Source: Microbispora sp. ZYX-F-249 (lineage in GTDB: Bacteria; Actinomycetota; Actinomycetes; Streptosporangiales; Streptosporangiaceae). From it: a DNA stretch of 64,000 nucleotides. The notes under the pieces are model-generated. The model was given only the letters and a program-made list of their open reading frames with translations. It did not search any database and was not told the origin of the DNA. The position numbers were made by a program, and so were the translations under genes. The stretch is from the NCBI RefSeq assembly GCF_039649665.1, contig NZ_JBDJAW010000018.1:62001-126000 (forward strand). The letters run 5' to 3'. Shown here in pieces: positions 53,417 to 62,492 of the stretch (position 1 is its first letter; every line of letters starts with the position of its first letter).

Positions 53417-54054
53417 TGGTGGCCGACGACGCCGTCCTCATCAGGGAGGGGCTCGTCCGCCTGCTGGAGGAGTTCGGCTGCGAGGTCGTCGAGACCGCGG
53501 GCACGGGGGCGGGCCTGGTCGAGGCCGTCACCGCCCACCGGCCCGACGTGTCGGTGGTCGACGTGCGGATGCCTCCGACGTTCACCGACGAGGGCCTGCG
53601 CGCCGCCGTCGAGGCACGCGAGAAGGTGCCGGGCGCGCCCGTCCTGATCCTGTCGCAGTACGTCGAGGTGTCCTACGCCGACGACCTGCTGGCCGACGCC
53701 CGCGGCGCGGTCGGCTACCTGCTGAAGGACCGCGTGGTCGACGTCGAGGAGTTCATGGACGGCCTGCGGCGCGTCGCCGCCGGGGGCACGGTCTTCGATC
53801 CCCAGGTCGTCGCCCAGCTGATGGTGCGGCGGCGGCGCGACGACCCGCTGGCCTCGCTGACGCCGCGCGAACGCGAGGTCCTCGAGCTGATGGCCGAGGG
53901 CAGGTCGAACCCCGCGATCGCCCGCCGCCTCGTCGTCACCGAGGGCGCGGTGGAAAAGCACATCCGCGGCATCTTCGCCAAGCTCGGGCTGCACGCCGAG
54001 GACGGCGACCAGCACCGCCGTGTCCTGGCGGTGCTGGCCTACCTGCGCTCCTGA
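53407..54054 (+). CDS. LuxR/NarL-family response regulator
   Basis: 215 residues. Receiver domain: VVADDAVLIREGL, phospho-Asp in VVDVRMPP, Ser in LILSQYVE, Lys in YLLKDRV. LuxR-type helix-turn-helix: SLTPREREVLELMAEGRSNP and EGAVEKHIRGIFAKLGL. Cognate of the overlapping kinase at 52169. GTG 53407. The target genes are not evident; the convergent oxidase operon ends 10 bp away. Confidence 0.94.
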   Translation: MRVVVADDAVLIREGLVRLLEEFGCEVVETAGTGAGLVEAVTAHRPDVSVVDVRMPPTFTDEGLRAAVEAREKVPGAPVLILSQYVEVSYADDLLADARGAVGYLLKDRVVDVEEFMDGLRRVAAGGTVFDPQVVAQLMVRRRRDDPLASLTPREREVLELMAEGRSNPAIARRLVVTEGAVEKHIRGIFAKLGLHAEDGDQHRRVLAVLAYLRS

Positions 54055-54063
54055 CCGTACGCG

Positions 54064-55992
54064 TCAGGCCGGGCGGTTGCGGCCGCCCATCTCGTACGGC
54101 GTGCCGACCCCCTCGTAGGCGAGGTGGAATTCCATCCCCTGCGCGGCGTGCGCCAGGTCGTGGCAGTGGGACATCCACATGCCGGGGTTGTCGGCCGTCA
54201 GGGCGACCTCCCAGACCTCGCCGGGAGCCACGTCGAAGGTGTCCATCGCCAGGCCGGTCGCGGGCACGCCGTTGCGGGACAGGATCCGCACGTGGTGGCC
54301 GTGCGGATGCATGGGGTGGGTGTCGGTGCCCCGGTTCACCACCGTGATCCTGACGGTCTGGCCCAGCCGTACGACGGGCGCCGGGATGTTCGGCCAGGCC
54401 TTGCCGTTCACCGTCTGCGCGAGCTTCGGCAGGCCCCCGGCCATGGCGAGGGTCTTGTCCAGCACCCAGGTGATCTCCTGGTCGAACCGGGCCGGCGGGG
54501 CGGTGGCCGCGCCGTACCGGGTGATGTCCACGATCGGCCCCGCCGCCGCCGGGGGCGCCGAGGGTCCGTTGACGAGCAGGGCGGGGCGGTCCCCCGCCGT
54601 CAGCAGCACCGGGCCGGACGGCACCGTGAAGGTCAGGTCGTAGCGGCCGCCCGCGGCGAGGTGCAGGCGGGCGCCGTCCAGGTCGGTCGCCCCCGGCACG
54701 TCGCCGCCGTCCACCGCCGCGATTGTGTACGGCGCCCCGGCCAGCCCGAGGACCACGGGCCGGGTGTCGGTGTTCACCACGCGCAGCCGCGCCCGGGCGC
54801 CGGGGGGCAGCGCGAGACGGGCGAGCCCGTCGACCGGCGCGGCGCCGTCGACCGACAGCGTGGGCCGCGTGCCGAACGTGTGCAGCGCGAGGAGGTGGTC
54901 CTCGCTCTCCGGGAGCGGGACGGCGGGGTCGACGACCAGCAGGCCGAACAGCCCGCGTGGCACGGCGACGCTGGAGTCCTGGTGGCTGTGGTACCAGTAC
55001 GTCCCGGCGTCCTCGGCGCGGAAGCGGTAGACGTGGGCCTGCCCGGGGGCCACCGCGTCCTGGGTGACGCCCGGCACCCCGTCTTCGCCGGACGGCACGT
55101 CGTACCCGTGCCAGTGGACGGTCACGGCCTGGCCGGGTAGCCGGTTGCGCAGGACGACCTCCACCAGGTCGCCCTGCCGCACCCGCAGCACCGGCCCGGG
55201 CACCTGGCCGTCGAACGACCACGCGTCCACCGTGCCGGACGCGAGCCGTACGACGGCGGGCCGTGCGGTGAGCGTGAACCGGCGGACCCGCGGCCTCGCC
55301 CCGGCCGGCCCGCCCGCCGCCGAGGCCGCCGGGCCGCGCAGCAGGTCGACCGACAGGCCCGGGGCGGCCGCGCCGCCGTCGTGACCGGAGTGAGGGGTGC
55401 CGCCCGGCCGGCCGCCTCCCACGGCAAGGGCGACGGCGAGGGCGAGCACGCCGGTCCCCGCGGTCTGCCAGCGGTAGTGCGGCGCGCGGACCGGGCCGAG
55501 CAGCCGCCACGACACGACGGCCGCCGCGGCGAACAGCGCGAGCACCGCCGCCGCCCCGCCGGCCGTGACCGGGGAGGAGACGACCACCGCGCAGGCGACC
55601 CCCGCCACCGCGCCGTACGCGGTGAGCAGCAGGGGGAACGCGACGAGCCGGGGGGAGGGGACGGGGGCGCCGCCGGACGGCGCGCGCAGCAGCCGGGGCA
55701 GGCTGACGACGGCCGAGGCGAGCGCGGGAAGGACGACCAGCGGCAGGGCCAGGGTGACCTTCTCCGCCACGAACCACCAGCCGGCCCGGGCCAGGCCGAG
55801 CGTGCCGGCGACCCGGAGCGCGGTCACGACGATCGCCGCGGCGCACAGCGCCGCGGCGATCAGGCGGGTCCGCCGCCCGTCCGCGGCGGGCTGCCGCAGA
55901 CCGGTCAGGGCGACCCCGGCGGTCGCGGCCCAGGCGGCCGCGACCAGGACGAACAGGATCTGATCGAGAGCGATCAGCCGTGCGGTGGTCAC
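54064..55992 (-). CDS. Membrane-anchored multicopper oxidase
   Basis: 642 residues. The first ~200 carry five to six TM helices (ILFVLVAAAWAATAGVALTG, TLALPLVVLPALASAVVSL, AVLALFAAAAVVSWRLLG), followed by a cupredoxin oxidase. All four copper-ligand motifs are intact: HWHGYD (about residue 294), YWYHSHQD, HPMHPHGHH and HCHDLAHAAQGM (about 607). Order and spacing fit a laccase/nitrite-reductase-like or CueO-like oxidase facing outside. GTG 55992 overlaps the DUF6220 stop by 4 bp. The TM-oxidase fusion suggests the oxidase is held at the membrane next to a small partner. Substrate (Cu(I), phenols, other) unknown. Confidence 0.9.
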   Translation of the reverse strand: MTTARLIALDQILFVLVAAAWAATAGVALTGLRQPAADGRRTRLIAAALCAAAIVVTALRVAGTLGLARAGWWFVAEKVTLALPLVVLPALASAVVSLPRLLRAPSGGAPVPSPRLVAFPLLLTAYGAVAGVACAVVVSSPVTAGGAAAVLALFAAAAVVSWRLLGPVRAPHYRWQTAGTGVLALAVALAVGGGRPGGTPHSGHDGGAAAPGLSVDLLRGPAASAAGGPAGARPRVRRFTLTARPAVVRLASGTVDAWSFDGQVPGPVLRVRQGDLVEVVLRNRLPGQAVTVHWHGYDVPSGEDGVPGVTQDAVAPGQAHVYRFRAEDAGTYWYHSHQDSSVAVPRGLFGLLVVDPAVPLPESEDHLLALHTFGTRPTLSVDGAAPVDGLARLALPPGARARLRVVNTDTRPVVLGLAGAPYTIAAVDGGDVPGATDLDGARLHLAAGGRYDLTFTVPSGPVLLTAGDRPALLVNGPSAPPAAAGPIVDITRYGAATAPPARFDQEITWVLDKTLAMAGGLPKLAQTVNGKAWPNIPAPVVRLGQTVRITVVNRGTDTHPMHPHGHHVRILSRNGVPATGLAMDTFDVAPGEVWEVALTADNPGMWMSHCHDLAHAAQGMEFHLAYEGVGTPYEMGGRNRPA

Positions 55993-56447
55993 GCCGCGAC
56001 GCGTTCCGCGGCCGGGGCCGCGGCCGTGCCCTTCATCAGGGCGCGGGCCCGCTGGACCAGGATGACGGCGACGGCGAGGATGGCCACGCCGTCGAGGGCG
56101 TGGAAGCCGAGGACCACGAGGCTGCCGGTCGTGGTCGAGTTCTCGGTCCACCCCGCGATCTCCGCCAGCGAGAAGATGACGAACAGCTGCACCGCGACCA
56201 GCACGAACGGCAGGATCGACAGGCCCACCAGCTTGCCGCCCGCGCGGGCGAGCAGGGCCACGACCGTCGTCAGCAACGACAGGAGCGGCATGATCATCGT
56301 GCCGTTCATGGCGTGGTAGCCGATGGCGGCGTTCGGGTCGCCCGGCGCCGGGTGCGGCGTCTCGAACGCGCCGAACGTCGAGAGGTAGAACTGGGCGAGC
56401 ACGGCGACGAGCTGCAGAACGGCGAACCCGAAGAACACCTTGCGCAT
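55989..56447 (-). CDS. DUF6220-like four-helix membrane protein
   Basis: 152 residues, four TM helices (VFFGFAVLQLVAVLAQFYL; NGTMIMPLLSLLTTVVALL; LSILPFVLVAVQLFVIFSL; LVVLGFHALDGVAILAVAVI). Helix 2 is preceded by GYHAMNGT and helix 4 contains GFHALDG; the two His positions in membrane helices could bind haem or a metal (inference). ATG 56447 has GAGGAGG upstream. It is co-transcribed with and coupled to the multicopper oxidase. Confidence 0.75.
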   Translation of the reverse strand: MRKVFFGFAVLQLVAVLAQFYLSTFGAFETPHPAPGDPNAAIGYHAMNGTMIMPLLSLLTTVVALLARAGGKLVGLSILPFVLVAVQLFVIFSLAEIAGWTENSTTTGSLVVLGFHALDGVAILAVAVILVQRARALMKGTAAAPAAERVAA

Positions 56448-56627
56448 GTGGGGCCTCCTCAGTCGGAAGGGACGAGCCCCGGGGGTTCTGCGGGGCGGCG
56501 GCGAGAGCCGGAACGGTACGCCCGCAATGGTGGACCGTGCGGTGTCCCGGGCACCCGGGACATCCGCCCCTGTCCACCGGGAAGTTCGCCGCCCGGGCAA
56601 GCGCGTGCGTCCCAGGGTGAGGACTCG

Positions 56628-57044
56628 TCAGCGAACCCAGGGCGGCACGAGCCGGTCGCTTCCCCGGGGAGCGAGATCGCACGCGTCCGGGGCGGAGACG
56701 CCCCCGGGGTTGTAGACCTCGCATCCGGCCGGCGCGACCACGATCGCGCTGAAGCCCGACTCGGCACCGGCGTGCACCTGACGGCCCACGTCGGCGGGCA
56801 TGACGACGGTGTCGCCGGCCTGGACGCCGAGGGTCTCGCCGTCGAGCTCCACGGTCGCGGCGCCGATGAGGAGGGTCCACACCTGCTCGCCGTCGCAGGC
56901 GTGGTAGGGGCCGCTGTTCCCGGCCGGCATGTCCACCCGCCATACGGCCTGAGCGGCGCCTCCCTGGGTGGGCGAGGCGAGGGTGGTCATGACGCCGTTG
57001 GGCGTGGTGCTGACGCGGCTGTCGGCGGAACGGATGAGAGACAT
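56628..57044 (-). CDS. Cupin domain protein (paralogue 1)
   Basis: 138-residue small cupin. Core strands VWRVDMPAGNSGPYHACDGE and VWTLLIGAATVELDGETLGV, QAGDTVVMPADVGRQVHAG. The first cupin metal motif has one His (YHACDGEQVW) and the second ends RQVHAG. It resembles the neighbouring cupin at 57097 over its whole length (shared PNGVMTTLASPTQGG / PAGVMTTLASPTLGD), so the two arose by tandem duplication; this copy has a longer tail. ATG 57044 with AAGGAG upstream. Function unknown. Confidence 0.82.
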   Translation of the reverse strand: MSLIRSADSRVSTTPNGVMTTLASPTQGGAAQAVWRVDMPAGNSGPYHACDGEQVWTLLIGAATVELDGETLGVQAGDTVVMPADVGRQVHAGAESGFSAIVVAPAGCEVYNPGGVSAPDACDLAPRGSDRLVPPWVR

Positions 57045-57096
57045 GGGTGACTCCTTGTGGGAAGGCCGGGCGGGGAGAGGGGAGGAGGGGCCGGGT

Positions 57097-57474
57097 TCAG
57101 GCGATCCACGGCGGCACGCCGTGCACGGTGCCGTCGGGCAGGACGGCCTTCGCCCCGGCGGGGGCCGTGACGACGGCGGTGAAGCCCCCATCGGCGCCCG
57201 CGGTGACGCGCCGCGGGGTCGAGGGCGGCATGACCACGGTGTCGCCGGGCGCGACCGCGAACGTGTCGCCGCCGAGTTCGACCGTGGCGGCGCCGGAGAG
57301 GAACGTCCACACCTGCTCGGCGTCGAAGTCGTGCAGCGGCCCGCTCGTCGCGGGGGTCGCCTCGACGCGCCACACGGCTCGGGTCGCATCGCCGAGGGTG
57401 GGGGAGGCGAGGGTGGTCATGACCCCGGCGGGGGTCTCGGACCTGCGGCATTGCGCATGACGGATGACAGGCAT
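57097..57474 (-). CDS. Cupin domain protein (paralogue 2)
   Basis: 125-residue single-domain cupin, first gene after the MarR operator region. Core: VWRVEATPATSGPLHDFDAE, VWTFLSGAATVELGGDTFAV, APGDTVVMPPSTPRRVTAGA. The usual first metal His pair is reduced to a single His and the second motif has none, so metal binding is doubtful. AGGAGA lies 9-14 nt before ATG 57474. Divergent from marR with 62 bp between. Confidence 0.82.
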   Translation of the reverse strand: MPVIRHAQCRRSETPAGVMTTLASPTLGDATRAVWRVEATPATSGPLHDFDAEQVWTFLSGAATVELGGDTFAVAPGDTVVMPPSTPRRVTAGADGGFTAVVTAPAGAKAVLPDGTVHGVPPWIA

Positions 57475-57490
57475 CGCCGGCGTCTCCTAA

Positions 57491-57535
57491 GATAGACAAT
57501 GTTGTTGTCGTTAATAGTGAACCTGGTTGTCTATC
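57491..57535. promoter_or_regulatory. MarR operator region, 9-bp inverted repeat
   Basis: GATAGACAA (57491-57499) and TTGTCTATC (57527-57535) are perfect inverted copies. A further half-site-like TTGTTGTC (57502-57509) sits next to the left arm, giving GACAA-N5-TTGTC. The region is AT-rich relative to its surroundings and separates the divergent cupin and marR genes; TAATAG at 57512 may be part of a -10. Confidence 0.7.
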
Positions 57536-57536
57536 T

Positions 57537-58004
57537 GTGTCAAACGACCCGCCCGGCTTCGAGCTGCCCCTGCGGCTCTTCCTGGGCTTCCGCGTCCTGA
57601 TCGACGAACTGCACGCCGAGCTCGCCCGTCAGGGGCATCCGCACGCGCGGCCCATGCACGGGTTCGTCATGCAGGCGATCGGCACCGAAGGAACGACCGC
57701 GGCGGAACTGGGCCGCACGCTGGGCGTCAGCAAGCAGGCGGCGGGCAAGACCATCGAGACGCTCGAACGCCTCGGCTACGTGGAGCGCGCCCGCGACCCC
57801 CGCGACACGCGCCGCAAGATCGTACGGCTCACGCCGTCGGGGGTGGACGTTCTGGTGCGCTCCGCCCGGATCTTCGACGAGCTGCGGGCGCGCTGGGCCG
57901 CCGTCATCGGCGCCGAGCGGCTCAGGGAACTGGAGACCGACCTGCGGAAGGTCACGCCGCCCGACGTCTTCCGCCTCGACGTGCCCGGCTGGTTCGGCGC
58001 CTGA
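57537..58004 (+). CDS. MarR-family transcriptional regulator
   Basis: 155 residues. Winged helix: TTAAELGRTLGVSKQAAGKT (recognition helix), IETLERLGYVERARDPRDTR RKIV wing with the DxRxxR motif, and helical dimer ends. GTG 57537 begins within 2 nt of the right operator arm, so the protein likely represses its own synthesis together with the double-cupin operon. Ligand unknown. Confidence 0.9.
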   Translation: MSNDPPGFELPLRLFLGFRVLIDELHAELARQGHPHARPMHGFVMQAIGTEGTTAAELGRTLGVSKQAAGKTIETLERLGYVERARDPRDTRRKIVRLTPSGVDVLVRSARIFDELRARWAAVIGAERLRELETDLRKVTPPDVFRLDVPGWFGA

Positions 58005-58059
58005 CCGGCCGCCGACGCGGGGACCGGGCGGCGGATCAGGCGTGGGATCAGGCGGCGGA

Positions 58060-59643
58060 TCAGGCGCGGCGGCCGGGCAGGGCGAGGGACGCGGCGGCGC
58101 CGAGCACGCACAGCCCGCAGGTGATCAGGAAGATCTCCGTGTACTCCGCGTGCAGCGCCGCCTGGACCTTCGCCGTGTAGTCCGCGAGCCGGCGGGCGTA
58201 CTCGGCCGCGTCCACCCCGAACGGCAGCGGCGTGTCCAGGTGCGAGGTGAGCGACTGGAACCGGTGGAAGCCCCAGGCCGACAGCGCGGCCACGCCCAGC
58301 AGCATGCCCATCATCCTGGCCACCACGACCGCCGCCGACGCCACACCGTGCTGCGCCGCCGGCACCAGGCGCAGCACCGCCGAGGAGACCGGGGCGATCA
58401 CCACCCCGAGGCCGAGACCGGCCACCACGAGGTCGGCGTCCATCCGCACCCCCGCCGCGGCCAGGTCGAGCGGCCACCGGGAGATCATCCAGTAGCCGGC
58501 GGCGGCCACCGCCATCCCCGCCACGGCCACCGGGCGCTCGCCGAACCGCCGCACCAGGATCCCGCCGAGGAAGGCCGCGACCGCCAGCGCGGCGAGGAAC
58601 CGCGTGAGCACCAGGGCGCCGCCCACCGCGTCCCTGCCGAGCAGCGTCTGCGCGGCGAGCTGCACGTCGACCAGCGTGACCAGCAGCGCCGCCCCGGCCA
58701 GCAGGCTCACCGCCAGCGTGGCGAGCAGCGGCCGCCGGCGCACGCCCGTCAGGTCGAGCAGGCGGACCGGCGAGCGGATCTCCCACAGCACGAACAGCAC
58801 CAGCGTGACCGCCCCGGCGGCCACGCACGGCAGTCCCCACGGCGGCAGCACGGCCGTGTCGGGGGAGGGGTTGTAGAGCCCGGCGACCAGCAGGCCGAGC
58901 GCCAGCGCCAGCAGGGCGCCGCCGCCCGCGTCCACCTTCCCGGCGCCCGCCCTCCCGGCGCCCGCCTTGCCCGGGCTCGCCTCACCGGGCCGCCGGCCGT
59001 ACGGCTCGCGCCCGGCGGGGACGGCCACGTGCACCGCCACGGCGGCCAGGAGCGCGAGCGGGAGGTTGACCCAGAAGATGCCGCGCCATCCGGCCAGCGC
59101 GGCCAGCCCGGCGCCGTACAACGGGCCGAGCACGCTGCCGAGCTCCTGCGCCGCGCCGACCGCGCCGAGCGCCACCGGCCGGGCGCGCTCGTCCCACAGG
59201 TCGCCGATGAGGGCCATGGTGATCGGCAGCAGCGCGCCGCCCGCGACGCCCTGGAGAGTACGGCCCGCGACCAGCGCGGGGACGCCCGCCGCCAGAGCGG
59301 TGACGAGGGAGCCGGCGGCGAACCCGGCCAGACAGGCGTGGATCAGCGCACGCCTGCCGTACCGGTCCGACAGGCGGCCGAGCAGCGGCATCGCCGCGAC
59401 GTAGCCGAGCAGGAACCCGGTCACGACCGGGGTCGCCCGCTCCAGGTGGTTCAGCGGCACGCCGACGTCGGCGGCCACGTCCACGAGCACGGTGACGACG
59501 ACGTACGCGTCGAGCGCGGCGAGCAGCACGGCGGCCCCGCCGACGCCGAGCGCGAGACGCCGGTGCCGCGTGGCGGGCTCGGTCGCGCCGCCGGCGCCGG
59601 TGGTGCCGGCGGGGTCGGCGGAGGGGTTGGCGGCGCCGGTCAC
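58060..59643 (-). CDS. MFS transporter, 14-TM type (Rv1410c/P55-like)
   Basis: 527-residue major facilitator with about 14 TM helices. First helix [20 protein letters not shown] with the membrane Asp typical of drug:proton antiporters; motif [20 protein letters not shown]; motif C-like [13 protein letters not shown] low-complexity cytosolic loop ([16 protein letters not shown]) separates the halves. GTG 59643 overlaps the upstream LprG-type lipoprotein gene by 4 bp. The lprG-MFS pair is conserved in actinobacteria, where in M. tuberculosis it exports triacylglycerol and affects drug tolerance; the same role is inferred. Confidence 0.88.
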   Translation of the reverse strand: MTGAANPSADPAGTTGAGGATEPATRHRRLALGVGGAAVLLAALDAYVVVTVLVDVAADVGVPLNHLERATPVVTGFLLGYVAAMPLLGRLSDRYGRRALIHACLAGFAAGSLVTALAAGVPALVAGRTLQGVAGGALLPITMALIGDLWDERARPVALGAVGAAQELGSVLGPLYGAGLAALAGWRGIFWVNLPLALLAAVAVHVAVPAGREPYGRRPGEASPGKAGAGRAGAGKVDAGGGALLALALGLLVAGLYNPSPDTAVLPPWGLPCVAAGAVTLVLFVLWEIRSPVRLLDLTGVRRRPLLATLAVSLLAGAALLVTLVDVQLAAQTLLGRDAVGGALVLTRFLAALAVAAFLGGILVRRFGERPVAVAGMAVAAAGYWMISRWPLDLAAAGVRMDADLVVAGLGLGVVIAPVSSAVLRLVPAAQHGVASAAVVVARMMGMLLGVAALSAWGFHRFQSLTSHLDTPLPFGVDAAEYARRLADYTAKVQAALHAEYTEIFLITCGLCVLGAAASLALPGRRA

Positions 59644-60287
59644 GACGCGGGCGGGGCGACGGTCACGGGGGCGTCGTAGTCGCCCAGGGTCACGGCCACG
59701 GAGCCGCCGGTGAGCGGCAGGTCGAGCTTGAGCAGGCGGCTTGCGGCCTTGTCGATCCAGAGCGTGCCGGTGACGTTCTGCTGGACGCCGGGGACCAGCT
59801 TGGCCAGCGCCTGCTGCGTCAGCGTGGCCGTCACCCGGTAGGCGGTGGCGTCGCCGACCTTCTCCTCCGCCTGCGACCGGGCGTCCTGGGCGGTGGCCAG
59901 CAGGTCGGGCACGCCGGTCAGCACGGCGGAGGGGTCGTAGAGCGCCATGAGCTGCTGCCGGGTCATCGTCTGGAAGCCGCCGGTGGGTCCCTTGAAGTAG
60001 ACCTTGTCGCCGACGAGCACGAACTCGATCTCCTGCAGCCCCAGCATCTCGATCTGCAGGGTCCCCTTGGCGTCGCCCTCCCTGGTGAGGCTGCCCTCGG
60101 CGTGCCGGACCGGTACGGGAGGCTTGTCCTTGGTCTCGATCGTGAAGGCGACCGTCTTGACCGTCCGCATGGCGTCGGCCGAGCGCTTCAGCAGCGCGGG
60201 ACCGTCCGGCAGGGCCGTCTCGCTCTTCGCGCTGCAGGCGGTCACGAGCAGCAGGCCGGCCACGACGAGCCCGAGGATTGTTCGCAC
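59640..60287 (-). CDS. lprG: LppX/LprG-family lipoprotein
   Basis: 215-residue lipoprotein: [18 protein letters not shown] is the signal with lipobox VTAC (Cys18). The rest has the LppX_LprAFG half-barrel pattern with a hydrophobic cavity: [49 protein letters not shown]. It carries lipids across the periplasmic space for the co-transcribed MFS protein in the known M. tuberculosis system. GTG 60287 follows a leaderless-type -10 box. Confidence 0.87.
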   Translation of the reverse strand: MRTILGLVVAGLLLVTACSAKSETALPDGPALLKRSADAMRTVKTVAFTIETKDKPPVPVRHAEGSLTREGDAKGTLQIEMLGLQEIEFVLVGDKVYFKGPTGGFQTMTRQQLMALYDPSAVLTGVPDLLATAQDARSQAEEKVGDATAYRVTATLTQQALAKLVPGVQQNVTGTLWIDKAASRLLKLDLPLTGGSVAVTLGDYDAPVTVAPPAS

Positions 60288-60293
60288 AGCCGG

Positions 60294-60299
60294 ATCGTA
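60294..60299 (-). promoter_or_regulatory. -10 box of leaderless lprG transcript
   Basis: Minus-strand TACGAT ends 6 nt before GTG 60287. Confidence 0.4.
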
Positions 60300-60411
60300 G
60301 CGAGCGGGCGGGGACCACACGCGCCCACCGGGGAATCGGTTTGGTGCTGCCGCCCGGGGGAAGGCGGGACCGGTGCTCAACCCGCGCCGTCCCGCCGCCC
60401 GCGGCGTCCTC

Positions 60412-60879
60412 TCAACGGGCGCCGCGGACCGCCTGGAGATGCTCGATGATCGGGGCGTAGGTCTGCTCCAGGGCGGACACCTGTTCGGGCGTCATCAGGT
60501 CGATGAAGTGCCGGCGGACGCTCGCGACGTGGTCCGGCGCCACCCGCTGGATCGTGTCCCAGCCGTGGTCGGTCAGCACGGCGTACGTGCCGCGCCGGTC
60601 GTCCTCGCAGTCCTGCCGGGTCACCAGACCGGCCGCCTCCATGCGGGAGATCTGGTGGGACAGCCGGCTGCGCGACTGGATGGTGGCGTCGGCCAGCTCG
60701 CTCATGCGCATGCGGCGGCCGGGACTCTCGGAGAGGTTCACGAGGATCTCGTAGTCGTTCAGCGACAGCCCGGTGCCCTGCAACTCCCGGTCCAGCTGGA
60801 GGAAGAGCAGGCGGTGGGCGGCCAGATGAGCCCGCCAGGCGCGCTGCTCCTGCGGGGTGAGCCATTGGGGGGCGTCCAT
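60412..60879 (-). CDS. MarR-family transcriptional regulator
   Basis: 155 residues from ATG 60879. N-terminal helix MDAPQWLTPQEQRAWRAHLA, LSLNDYEILVNLSESPGRRM, recognition helix TIQSRSRLSHQISRMEAAGL, wing DCEDDRRGTYAVLTDHG. ATG 60891 is in frame, but it lies inside the -10 box TATGCT, so 60879 is preferred (leaderless). The gene is divergent from the CDF transporter and probably controls it or itself. Confidence 0.9.
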   Translation of the reverse strand: MDAPQWLTPQEQRAWRAHLAAHRLLFLQLDRELQGTGLSLNDYEILVNLSESPGRRMRMSELADATIQSRSRLSHQISRMEAAGLVTRQDCEDDRRGTYAVLTDHGWDTIQRVAPDHVASVRRHFIDLMTPEQVSALEQTYAPIIEHLQAVRGAR

Positions 60880-60886
60880 GACGACC

Positions 60887-60892
60887 AGCATA
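60887..60892 (-). promoter_or_regulatory. -10 box of leaderless marR transcript
   Basis: Minus-strand TATGCT ends 7 nt before ATG 60879; this argues against the longer ATG 60891 start. Confidence 0.45.
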
Positions 60893-60917
60893 AGATCAGT
60901 TGAACGGACGGAGCGGC

Positions 60918-61859
60918 ATGCCTGACAGCGAGAACGGCGAGAGCGTCGGCACCGTCGTGGTCGCGGGTGCGGCCAACCTCGCCATCGCGCTGGCCAAGCT
61001 GGTGGCCGGCCTGATCAGTTCGTCCTCGGCCATGCTGTCGGAGGCCGCGCACTCGGCGGCCGACACGGCGACCGAGGTCGTGCTGTTCGCCGCCATCCGG
61101 CACGGCGAGCGGCCGGCCGACGCCCGGCATCCCCTCGGCCACGGGCGGGCCGCCTACCTCTGGGCGATCGTGGCGGCCTGCTTCACGCTCGTCGTGGGGG
61201 CGGGGTTCTCCCTGACGCACGGCTGGCACACGATCACCGAGGGGGAGAGCCTGGGCGACATCCGCGTGTCGTACCTCGTGCTCGCGGTGTCCTTCGCGAT
61301 CGAGTCGGTCTCCCTGTGGCGGGCCATGCACCAGCTGCGCGGCGAGGCCCGCCGCTGGCGGGTGAGCCCCGGGCGGCTGTTCCAGCGCACCTCCGACACC
61401 GTGCTCAAGGCCGTCGTGCTGGAGGACTCCGCCGCGCTGATCGGCATCGCGACCGCCGGCCTCGGCCTGCTGCTGTCGCAGCTCACCGGCTCGGCCGCGT
61501 GGGACGGCGTCGCGTCGATCGTCATCGGGCTGCTGCTGCTCGGGGTGGCGCTGAGCCTGATCAGGACCAACGCCTCGCTGCTGATCGGCCAGGCCGCGCC
61601 GCCGCGGCTGCAGGAGAAGATCCGCGGCGAGCTGGCCGCCCAGCCGGAGGTCGAGGCCGTCGTCGAGCTGGTCACCGTCATGATGGGCCCCGGCCAGGTG
61701 ATGGTCGCCGCCAAGGTCGACTTCCTCGACGAGACGTCCGGGGAGCGGCTCGAGCTCGCCTCCGACCAGGTGGAGCGCCGGCTCACCGAGCGGTTTCCGG
61801 AGATCAAGCAGGTCTTCCTCGACCCCACCCCGGGCCGGTCAGCCGCCAAGGAGACGTAG
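60918..61859 (+). CDS. Cation diffusion facilitator family transporter
   Basis: 313-residue proton/metal antiporter. Helix 1 VVVAGAANLAIALAKLVAGL; helix 2 with the metal site AMLSEAAHSAADTATE (His and Asp); helix 5 VVLEDSAALIGIATAG (acidic pair); C-terminal cytosolic ferredoxin-like domain (VEAVVELVTVMMGPGQVMV). The usual His-rich loop of zinc exporters is absent, and the subtype is one often annotated as YdfM/CDF of unknown metal. ATG 60918 with ACGGAG upstream; TTG 60900 is an alternative. Convergent with the PPTase gene, overlap 21 bp. Confidence 0.9.
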   Translation: MPDSENGESVGTVVVAGAANLAIALAKLVAGLISSSSAMLSEAAHSAADTATEVVLFAAIRHGERPADARHPLGHGRAAYLWAIVAACFTLVVGAGFSLTHGWHTITEGESLGDIRVSYLVLAVSFAIESVSLWRAMHQLRGEARRWRVSPGRLFQRTSDTVLKAVVLEDSAALIGIATAGLGLLLSQLTGSAAWDGVASIVIGLLLLGVALSLIRTNASLLIGQAAPPRLQEKIRGELAAQPEVEAVVELVTVMMGPGQVMVAAKVDFLDETSGERLELASDQVERRLTERFPEIKQVFLDPTPGRSAAKET

Positions 61860-62486
61860 CTTGGCGGGCTCGTCGGTGACCGCGGCGGCGATCACCGTGC
61901 CGGCCGTCCACTCGACGAAGTGGCGGCCCCGCCACTCCAGCGCGGCCGACGGCCCGTCGTCGAGCGGCAGGGCCGACAGGTCGGCCTCGCGCAGCCGGTC
62001 GAGGGTGAGCTCGCCCCGCTTGACCAGCGCCTCCTTGCGCACCCACTGGCGGATCAGCCCGCGGTTGTCGTCGCCGACCAGCGTGGCCTCCGCCGGAGTG
62101 AGCGCGAGCGCCGCAAGCCTCTCGTCGGCCGGTCCGTCCGTGGCGTGCTCGGCGTCCACGCCCACCCGTCCCAGCCCGGCGGCCGCGCAGACGTAGCCCG
62201 AGGTGTGCGCCAGGCTGATCGACACCTCGGGGGCCTCGGCCAGCCGGGGCCGTCCGTGGGCCTGGCCGCAGCCCTCGCACCGCTGCACCACGGTCAGCAT
62301 GCAGGCGCGGGTGCCGAGCAGCTCCGCCGCGCAGTGCCGTACGAGCAGGTGGGCGGCGACGAAGTCGAGGCGGTCCCGCTTGCGGGTGAACCGGCCGGCG
62401 CGCTCGCGCTCGGCCTCGGTCAGAGTGCCGGCGACCATGTCCAGCACGTCGTCGGTGTGGCCGGCCACGGCCAGTGGGGGGCGCAC
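61839..62486 (-). CDS. 4'-phosphopantetheinyl transferase (Sfp type)
   Basis: Transfers the phosphopantetheine arm of CoA to carrier proteins of fatty acid, polyketide or nonribosomal peptide synthases. 215 residues. Metal and CoA motifs: RVGVDAEHA (GVDxE type) and QWVRKEALVKRGE (WxxKEAxxK). The middle has CEGCGQAHGRPRL and SISLAHTSGYV. GTG 62486 was chosen over TTG 62519 because TACAGT lies 6 nt upstream. No PKS/NRPS genes are in the window, so it probably serves carriers elsewhere. Confidence 0.92.
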   Translation of the reverse strand: MRPPLAVAGHTDDVLDMVAGTLTEAERERAGRFTRKRDRLDFVAAHLLVRHCAAELLGTRACMLTVVQRCEGCGQAHGRPRLAEAPEVSISLAHTSGYVCAAAGLGRVGVDAEHATDGPADERLAALALTPAEATLVGDDNRGLIRQWVRKEALVKRGELTLDRLREADLSALPLDDGPSAALEWRGRHFVEWTAGTVIAAAVTDEPAKLRLLGG

Positions 62487-62492
62487 AAGGCC

